Shown here piece after piece: positions 58,611-64,000 of a DNA stretch of 64,000 nt. Below the pieces are notes generated by a model. That model was not told the DNA's origin and did no database searches. It was given only the letters and a program-made list of their open reading frames with translations. The position numbers were made by a program, and so were the translations under genes. The stretch is from contig JADJXP010000002.1 in the NCBI GenBank assembly GCA_016715795.1, forward strand, positions 434,001 through 498,000. The letters run 5' to 3'. This stretch comes from Chloracidobacterium sp. Lineage in GTDB: Bacteria; Acidobacteriota; Blastocatellia; Pyrinomonadales; Pyrinomonadaceae. Every line of letters starts with the position of its first letter. The first letter of the stretch is position 1.

Positions 58611-60047
58611 ATGTACGAGTTTGCCGTAACACCTGCCGTTACTCAGCTCCGCCGGCCGGGCGTGATTATTACCGAGGTCACGCCGGGCAGTGTCGGCGAA
58701 GAGCTTGAGCTCCGGCCGCACGACCGCATCACGAAGGTCAACGGCCGCGCGGTGCGTGACTATCTTGACTTTCGGTTTCAAACGGCCGGCGAGACCGACC
58801 TGATATTTCACGTTAAAAAGGCCGATGGCCACTCAGTCGAGATCGAGTTCGATCGCGAAGAGGGCGAGGACCTCGGGCTTATGTTCGAGCAGATCGTGCC
58901 GCGGCAGTGTGCCAACGAGTGCATTTTCTGCTTCTGCAAAGGCAACCCCGATGACGCCCGGCCGTCGCTGTTTGTCCGCGACGAGGACATCAGGCTCTCA
59001 TTTCTCTACGGCAACTACACAACTCTTTCGTCGATCACCGACGATGAGATGCACAGAATTGTCGAACAGCGGTTGTCGCCGCAATACGTCTCGGTCCACG
59101 CGACCGACCTTAAAACGCGGGCATACCTGCTCGGCGTTGACGAATCGCGTGCCGACATCGCCGACAAACTGCAATTCCTGCTCAATAATGACATCGAGAT
59201 CCACGCCCAGATCGTGCTGTGCCCCGAGATCAACGACGGCGTGGTGCTGGAGAATACGCTCCGCGACCTCGCCGCGCATTTTCCAAAAGTGATCTCAGCT
59301 GCCGTCGTCCCAGTCGCCCTGACTCGCTATAACACCGATGAACGGCTCACACGTGTCACGCCCGAGTTCTGTCGCCGCACGGTTCGCGAGATCGAGAAAC
59401 TGCAAAAAGAGTTTCGCCGCGCGCTCGGGACGACATTCGCATTTCTCGGCGATGAGATATACATCAAGGGAGGCATCGACATACCGTCGCGTCGTCAATA
59501 CGGAAATTATCCGCAGATCGAGGACGGTGTCGGGATGGTGCGGACATTTATCGAGAAGTTTGAACGGTTTCTCAGCAAGCCCGACTCTGCGTCACGAGGA
59601 CGGCGAGATGGCCGTGAACATGCTGATGCGATCAGCCCGGCCGTTGTTCGTCAGAGGGTCCATCCACCCGCTTACGCCGGCGGTTCTGCCGCCTTGCTCA
59701 CTGGGGAAATGTTCGCGCCGATATTGCGCGAGCAGATCGACAAATACAACGCAATGACCGGCTCGCAACTGGAGGTCATTGGCGTCCCGAACAACTATTT
59801 TGGCGGCGACGTGTCGGTAGCGGGGCTGCTTTCGGGGCAAGACTTTGTCGCGATCAAGGACAAGGTCGGCGGTGATCTCATCATCATTCCGAGCGTCACG
59901 ATCAAATCAGACGAACCGATCTTTATTGACGGCATGACATACGAGGACCTAAAAGCTGCCTTCGATGTGCCGGTCTATGATCTGGACACGGACGGACTGA
60001 TCGAGTTTTTGGGCGCAAAAAGGCGGGCCGTCGGGCCCGCCGCTTGA
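58611..60047 (+). CDS. PDZ-DUF512 radical-SAM-like protein with palindromic insert
   Basis: 478 residues. N-terminal PDZ domain (VIITEVTPGSVGEELELRPHDRITKVNG), then a Cys cluster QCANECIFCFCKG that fits a radical SAM CxxxCxxC site, the DUF512 core (YVSVHATDLKTRAYLLG, LCPEINDGVVLENTL, FAFLGDEIYIKGG) and a C-terminal part with GVPNNYFGGDVSVAGLLSG. Residues ~350-362 (HPPAYAGGSAA) come from an in-frame palindrome ahead of that part. The cluster resembles proteins found beside EngA in Firmicutes; function unknown. Confidence 0.85.
   Translation: MYEFAVTPAVTQLRRPGVIITEVTPGSVGEELELRPHDRITKVNGRAVRDYLDFRFQTAGETDLIFHVKKADGHSVEIEFDREEGEDLGLMFEQIVPRQCANECIFCFCKGNPDDARPSLFVRDEDIRLSFLYGNYTTLSSITDDEMHRIVEQRLSPQYVSVHATDLKTRAYLLGVDESRADIADKLQFLLNNDIEIHAQIVLCPEINDGVVLENTLRDLAAHFPKVISAAVVPVALTRYNTDERLTRVTPEFCRRTVREIEKLQKEFRRALGTTFAFLGDEIYIKGGIDIPSRRQYGNYPQIEDGVGMVRTFIEKFERFLSKPDSASRGRRDGREHADAISPAVVRQRVHPPAYAGGSAALLTGEMFAPILREQIDKYNAMTGSQLEVIGVPNNYFGGDVSVAGLLSGQDFVAIKDKVGGDLIIIPSVTIKSDEPIFIDGMTYEDLKAAFDVPVYDLDTDGLIEFLGAKRRAVGPAA
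59664..59690. repeat. In-frame palindromic insert in DUF512 gene
   Basis: Encodes PPAYAGGSA and differs from the right arm of the EEP insert (about 48210-48234) at only a few bases. Confidence 0.75.
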
Positions 60048-60064
60048 TCGATAATTTATCAGAC

Positions 60065-60895
60065 TTAGCTCAGGCTGAAGTTATATACGATCGTGCCGCT
60101 GACCTTGACCGGCACATCGGACAGCATTGTCGGCGTAAATCTGGCATCTCTTGCGGCAGATTCTGCGGCGTCTCTCAGAAGCGGATGGCCGTTTACGGCA
60201 TTTGCCGAGACCACGCGTCCCGCCTCATCAATGAGGACCTTAACGCTGACCGCACCCTCGGCCCGCATCGCTTTGGCCGCCGGCGGATAATGCGGACGCG
60301 GAAGGCTGGTTGCCAGACCGTTGACGACGCCCTTTGACTGCACGAGCTTTCTCGCCGGCGTCGGAGATCTCACCGGTGGCGGCGGCGGAATTGGGTCAGG
60401 CTTTGTCTCAGCTACGGTCGAACTCGGCGTGAGGCCTCCGCCGGAAGGCCCGGTGCCGGTTCCCGTTGTATCGCGGCCGCTGGTGCCCGGCAGTACCGGA
60501 TCGCTGTCAAGTTTGCCCATCTCAAAACGGCCTGTTTCCGGCCGTGCCTTAAGAGTGCTCGGCGTGGCGGAGATCGGCGGCGCCTCGCGGGGCGTCTCGA
60601 TGATATTTTGGATATTTGCGACACGGGTCGGGAGCTTGTTCGTCGTCGGTGCCGACGTTTGCGGCTGCGGCTGCTGACGCGGCGGCTCGGGCGCAGCCGG
60701 GGCGATATTAACCGGGGCCAACAGCGTAGTGATCTCGAAGTCGTTCGTACCCAAGGTAAAGTCTGCCGCAAATATGCTGACAACCACCGCTACGGACAGG
60801 GCAATTCCGACACCAAAGGTTGACACCATGAAGTAACCTCGACGGTTTTTGATATTGGCCTTTTCAGGCTCGGTAATTATCAATCGATCAAACAT
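60065..60895 (-). CDS. TonB family protein
   Basis: 276 residues. N-terminal cytoplasmic tail, one transmembrane helix (about residues 23-45, MVSTFGVGIALSVAVVVSIF), a long Pro-rich periplasmic spacer (APEPPRQQPQPQ, PIPPPPPVRSPTP) and a C-terminal TonB domain (LPRPHYPPAAKAMRAEGAVSVKVLIDE). It transmits proton-motive force to outer-membrane receptors. No exbB, exbD or receptor is adjacent. It converges on the DUF512 gene. Confidence 0.9.
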   Translation of the reverse strand: MFDRLIITEPEKANIKNRRGYFMVSTFGVGIALSVAVVVSIFAADFTLGTNDFEITTLLAPVNIAPAAPEPPRQQPQPQTSAPTTNKLPTRVANIQNIIETPREAPPISATPSTLKARPETGRFEMGKLDSDPVLPGTSGRDTTGTGTGPSGGGLTPSSTVAETKPDPIPPPPPVRSPTPARKLVQSKGVVNGLATSLPRPHYPPAAKAMRAEGAVSVKVLIDEAGRVVSANAVNGHPLLRDAAESAARDARFTPTMLSDVPVKVSGTIVYNFSLS

Positions 60896-61021
60896 TTCCT
60901 ATCCTCCCAGCGGCGGTGCCGTCCGCTGGTTGTTTAGACACCAATAGGGCAAGGAAGGTTCCCAAACGATTTGTAAAGTTTTGTGGTCAGGCAGTAATGA
61001 TTCAGTTTCAAATTGTGATCG

Positions 61022-61128
61022 TCTCTCCGATCTCTGCGAAACTCTCTCCGTTCTCCGCGTGGAATCTTTGCTAAGGTTTTTTTCCACGCAGAGAACGCAG
61101 AGAATGCAACGCAGAGTTCGCGGAGAGG
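61022..61128. repeat. Intergenic hairpin of 9-bp words
   Basis: Arms 61022-61063 and 61083-61128, built on ACGCAGAGA and TCGCGGAGA-type words, longer than other members of this class. It lies between the TonB and VanW genes. Confidence 0.75.
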
Positions 61129-61155
61129 CGGTTTTTCAAACTGAACCACTACCGG

Positions 61156-62007
61156 TTAGGCGGTGAGCAGCGGCTCGTACATCATGATCGCGTGGTTCTC
61201 TGTCACTAGCCGTTCGTCGATCGAGCCGTCGATCAGGCTGGTCGTCCGCTTCCATATCCGGTTGTGACGCGTGTAGCCACCCCAGGGCTGGAGTTTGATA
61301 AGGTGGTCGGTCTCAAAGATCTCATAGCTGTATTCAGGTGCACGATCGGAGAGCAGTTCGCCGTGGAGGTATTCGTCGCCGAGCCAGAGTTTGAGTTGGT
61401 AGGTGTCGGATGTGTCGTTTCGCAACTGAAGGTCGATATAGTTGTAGGCGAGGGTGGCTCCACAGGCGAACGGGATCGTCCGGTTGATGTCGGGAAACAC
61501 GTCAAACCCGTGTCGATATCGCTCGGCTATGGTCAGCGGGGAATGGAGGGCCATCCAATAGAGCAGATTGCCAAGCTGACACAGCCCGCCGCCGATGCCT
61601 TTCTCAATGCGTCCATTGTGCAGCACAAGGCCGTCCAGAAATCCGCGTCGCGCGGTTGGCCGGCCGACCAGCCTCCAAACGGAGAATGTTTCGCCGGGCC
61701 GAATAACAACGCTTTCGATGCGATCGAGAGCCAGGCGAAGGTTCGTGACCTTGTTGTGCTGCAGATACATCTCCACGTCTTTGAGCGGGCGCAGGAGCAT
61801 CGAGTGGTGCTGGAAGATCGAGTGTTCGAGCCGAACATTTGGCGACAGCCGCGCGAAATTACGCGAATTCGCGATCCACTTCGCGTGGCGCCTCAGCGTG
61901 TAATATTCGCGGCCGATGAGGCGTCGTAAATAGCTGCGTGTGCGTGGTTTATGAATGCTCCTGCTATCCATCGGAAAGGTGAGTTTAGCATAGCGGAACG
62001 GCGTCAT
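61156..62007 (-). CDS. VanW family protein
   Basis: 283 residues from ATG 62007, whose first bases overlap the xdhC stop (ATGA); ATG 61971 (MDSRS) is the alternative. VanW core: VVIRPGETFSVWRLVGRPTARRGFLDGLVL, GIGGGLCQLGNLLYWMALHSPL, YRHGFDVFPDINRTIPFACGATLAYNYIDL. Function of VanW-like proteins is unknown despite their presence in some vancomycin-resistance clusters. Coupled to xdhC. Confidence 0.88.
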   Translation of the reverse strand: MTPFRYAKLTFPMDSRSIHKPRTRSYLRRLIGREYYTLRRHAKWIANSRNFARLSPNVRLEHSIFQHHSMLLRPLKDVEMYLQHNKVTNLRLALDRIESVVIRPGETFSVWRLVGRPTARRGFLDGLVLHNGRIEKGIGGGLCQLGNLLYWMALHSPLTIAERYRHGFDVFPDINRTIPFACGATLAYNYIDLQLRNDTSDTYQLKLWLGDEYLHGELLSDRAPEYSYEIFETDHLIKLQPWGGYTRHNRIWKRTTSLIDGSIDERLVTENHAIMMYEPLLTA

Positions 62008-62948
62008 GTGTTCTTGACGGCGATGATCTCGGCCGCGATCGAGATAGCTATTTCCTCGGGCGTGCGGCTGTTGATCGGCAGGCCGATCGGTGTTCGGATC
62101 GCATCGAGCTTAGAGGTATCAAGTCCTTCGCTGCTCAGTTCTTTCATCATCGTCGCGATCTTTGCTTTGCTGCCGAGGACCCCAAAGTATCTAACGTCAT
62201 GATCGATAAGCTGCCGGATAACCACGGCATCGCTCGCGTAGCCCAGAGTCATCGCCACGACATAGGCCGCGCGGCCGGACGGAATATATTTGCCTATATG
62301 CTCGTAGCCTACGATGGTCGTTACCTCGTGGGCAAATTCATTCTTGGCAAGCGTGCTCAGATCGGGCCGGTCGTCGAAGATGTGGACCCGAAAGCCGAGC
62401 CGAGCCGCAACCTCGCTCAACGCGAGAGAACAATGGCCACCGCCGACGATGTAGAGGTCAGGCCCACTTGCGATCCTTTCGTGATACGCGAACTCCGCAT
62501 CCGCTCCTTGCTCGAACGTGATCGCCGGAAAACTAGCATCCGCCTTGCACACTGATATCTCTGTTCGCGTGATGGTAAGGACCGATTCGCCTCCTTCCAA
62601 CGATCCAAGGATGTCTCGAACCGTGTCAAGGTCGTTCGGTGAAAGCGGCTTGATGAGGACCGTTTGGCGGCCAGAGCAGATCATGCCGCTCGAATTCACG
62701 ACGTCGCGCCGATGGATGCGTTCGACGATCTCAGTCTCGCGAGCTGTTCTTGCTCGTTCGACGAGCGACACTTCCATGACACCGCCACCGATGGTCCCTA
62801 TCATCTCGCCATCAGCAGCGACAGCCATCTTGTAACCCGCACGGCCCGGGCTGGAACCATTGCTTTCCGTAACGACCAGCAGAGCAGCGTGTTCGCCACG
62901 ATCGAGACGTGTCGCGATGAACGTCCATAGCTCGCTCTCGTTCGACAT
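62004..62948 (-). CDS. XdhC/CoxI family protein
   Basis: 314 residues. The N-terminal XdhC_CoxI region (ALLVVTESNGSSPGRAGYKMAV, GTIGGGVMEV) is followed by a Rossmann domain (YIVGGGHCSLALSEVAARLGFRVHIFDDRPD). These proteins help insert the sulfurated molybdenum cofactor into xanthine dehydrogenase-type enzymes. No molybdo-enzyme gene is present in the window. The VanW gene follows with a 4-nt overlap. Confidence 0.92.
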   Translation of the reverse strand: MSNESELWTFIATRLDRGEHAALLVVTESNGSSPGRAGYKMAVAADGEMIGTIGGGVMEVSLVERARTARETEIVERIHRRDVVNSSGMICSGRQTVLIKPLSPNDLDTVRDILGSLEGGESVLTITRTEISVCKADASFPAITFEQGADAEFAYHERIASGPDLYIVGGGHCSLALSEVAARLGFRVHIFDDRPDLSTLAKNEFAHEVTTIVGYEHIGKYIPSGRAAYVVAMTLGYASDAVVIRQLIDHDVRYFGVLGSKAKIATMMKELSSEGLDTSKLDAIRTPIGLPINSRTPEEIAISIAAEIIAVKNT

Positions 62949-63027
62949 ACTATCGGCTTAGGGTATGAAGAAATCGGCCCTGCGCGCAAGGATGGTCACA
63001 TTTCGGCTAACAGGCTATACTCTCGAT

Positions 63028-63336
63028 ATGGTCGAGCGGCTGACGGTCGTTTTCTTCATTATCCTGTGCGTTCTGCTCGGATGCTATCTGATCCTGGCCC
63101 CGTGGGACGCCCTTTTTGGCCCTTGGGGAGAGAACGCGTTGCTGGTCTATCTCTCCGACAAGACGGGCGCGCCGATCGTTCAACAGGCCGTCGCTTCGAC
63201 ATGGTTTCGCGGAGCGGTCACCGGTCTTGGGGCCCTCAATATTCTCATTGCCATTTGGGAACTCACTCATTTCCGACAGAGCGTTGACCTGCTTGTCAGC
63301 GGCTCAGGGCCCAACGACGATGCTGCCGACCGTTAG
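63028..63336 (+). CDS. Small membrane protein of unknown function
   Basis: 102 residues from ATG 63028. Two transmembrane helices (MVERLTVVFFIILCVLLGCYLI and GAVTGLGALNILIAIWELTHF) with a short extracytoplasmic loop. An earlier ATG at 62992 would add 12 residues. It overlaps the thiE start by 17 nt, so the two are probably co-transcribed. No family recognised. Confidence 0.6.
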   Translation: MVERLTVVFFIILCVLLGCYLILAPWDALFGPWGENALLVYLSDKTGAPIVQQAVASTWFRGAVTGLGALNILIAIWELTHFRQSVDLLVSGSGPNDDAADR

Positions 63337-63940
63337 GCCTTTAACTTGTCTGATCACCGGCGGCCATGCGACCGATGATGACGCTGGGTCGCGACAGGAT
63401 GTGCTCGAGGCGGTCCGTCTCGGGGTTGAGCACGCCGTTTCAATGGTCCAGGTTCGCGAAAAGCAACTCTCCGGACGGCATCTCTTCGACCTTGTGCGGG
63501 CAGGCGTTGATATTACACGCAATACACAGACCAAGCTCCTCGTCAACGACCGCGCCGATATCGCTGCGGCGGCCGGCGCCGATGGGGTGCAGCTGCGATC
63601 CGATTCCATGCCACCGTTCGTAGTCCGCTCGGCTTTCCCTGATCTGTTGATCGGAAGTTCGGTCCATTCTGCGGACGAGGCTGAGGCAGCATCGAGAGGT
63701 TCGGATTTCGTAATATTCGGCCCGGTCTTCGTTACGCCGGGAAAAGGCAGTCCCGCCGGGCTGGTCGAGCTTTCGGCAGTCTGTCGTCGACTATCCGATT
63801 TTCCGGTCATTGCGCTTGGCGGCATCGCGGCGGACAATGTCAGCGATGCCTTATCGGCCGGTGCAGCCGGAGTTGCCGCGATCCGAGCTATGAACGACCA
63901 CGCAGAGTTGGCCGTCATCATGGAGATCATCAGTAAATGA
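63320..63940 (+). CDS. thiE: Thiamine-phosphate synthase
   Basis: 206 residues from ATG 63320. TIM-barrel enzyme joining HMP pyrophosphate and thiazole phosphate. Landmarks: MVQVREKQLSGRHLFDL, LLVNDRADIAAAAGADGVQL, IGSSVHSADEA, FVIFGPVFVTPGKGSPAGL and VIALGGIAADNV. The upstream frame extension overlaps the membrane protein and is rejected. Its stop overlaps the next start (ATGA). No TPP riboswitch was seen ahead of it. Confidence 0.93.
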   Translation: MLPTVRPLTCLITGGHATDDDAGSRQDVLEAVRLGVEHAVSMVQVREKQLSGRHLFDLVRAGVDITRNTQTKLLVNDRADIAAAAGADGVQLRSDSMPPFVVRSAFPDLLIGSSVHSADEAEAASRGSDFVIFGPVFVTPGKGSPAGLVELSAVCRRLSDFPVIALGGIAADNVSDALSAGAAGVAAIRAMNDHAELAVIMEIISK

Positions 63941-64000
63941 CTGCGTCGCGACAAAAGCCGCCCGTCTGCCTCACGATCGCCGGGCTTGACCCGTCGGGCG
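63937..64000 (+). CDS. thiD: Hydroxymethylpyrimidine (phosphate) kinase, 5' fragment
   Basis: Only the first 21 codons lie in the window. The segment VCLTIAGLDPSG is the conserved N-terminus of ThiD. Its ATG overlaps the thiE stop by 4 nt, matching a thiE-thiD operon; HMP-PP made by ThiD is the ThiE substrate. Confidence 0.8.
   Translation, partial: MTASRQKPPVCLTIAGLDPSG

Noticed and set aside
1..64000. CRISPR array among the repeats
   Set aside because: No set of equal repeats with regular unique spacers; the tandem words are contiguous and inverted in pairs.

Overview
The window reads as a chromosomal segment of a Gram-negative-type bacterium with moderately high GC. Evidence for the envelope type is two apolipoprotein N-acyltransferases, several lipoprotein-like precursors, a TonB-family protein and a short BamD-like protein. 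The gene content (MeaB with methylmalonyl-CoA epimerase, FabI, a VanW-domain protein, DUF2237, parvulins) and the many short palindromic intergenic elements suggest an acidobacterial relative, perhaps Blastocatellia. That placement is inference; no rRNA gene is present to test it. No CRISPR array, prophage, integrase or IS transposase was seen.

Layout. 1-3 kb: the 3' part of recQ, a pirin gene and tRNA-Glu with clear promoter and terminator. 3-5.2 kb: a secreted TPR protein, then a gene-free stretch holding a repeat hairpin, a sigma-54-like promoter and a possible small RNA. 5.4-9.3 kb: two tandem lnt genes separated and flanked by three copies of a MITE-like element. 9.3-16.7 kb: prfB (with programmed +1 frameshift), ftsK, comEA and comEC, interrupted by two ~430-bp units that each carry a four-helix-bundle gene between inverted arrays of 7-bp words. 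16.8-22.1 kb: two paralogous SnoaL-type lipoproteins, a beta-propeller-like protein and a carbamoyltransferase. 22.2-30.5 kb: lipid genes (acyl-CoA synthetase, MaoC hydratase, FabI) with YifB, CutA, a subtilase and LOG. 30.5-41.4 kb: PfkB kinase, VOC protein, MTA phosphorylase, MBL hydrolase, parvulin, methylmalonyl-CoA epimerase/MeaB, HicBA, DinB, acyl-CoA dehydrogenase and a CoA-binding protein. 41.4-46.7 kb: RluB/RsuA, ScpB, ScpA, DUF2237, then a tight cluster M50 protease-trpS-hicA-hicB-ArsC-like. The last gene appears to be a selenoprotein: an in-frame UGA lies where the catalytic Cys is expected, with a SECIS-like hairpin downstream. 46.7-64 kb: ATP-grasp, EEP hydrolase, tRNA-Ala, MFS, flavin-type oxidase, a large secreted HExxH protein, polA, ald, PDZ-DUF512, TonB, VanW, XdhC, thiE and the start of thiD.

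The dominant unexplained theme is repeats. Four architectures occur: (i) hairpins whose arms are tandem 7-bp words, a different word at each locus, eight loci, two of them enclosing a four-helix-bundle gene; (ii) similar hairpins with 9-10-bp words, nine loci; (iii) nested palindromic REP- or MITE-like composites; (iv) short palindromes inserted in frame inside genes, encoding P-P-A-x-A-G-G. Several genes take their last codons and stop from a repeat arm. The two gene-bearing heptad units and the probable selenoprotein are the strongest candidates for new biology here.
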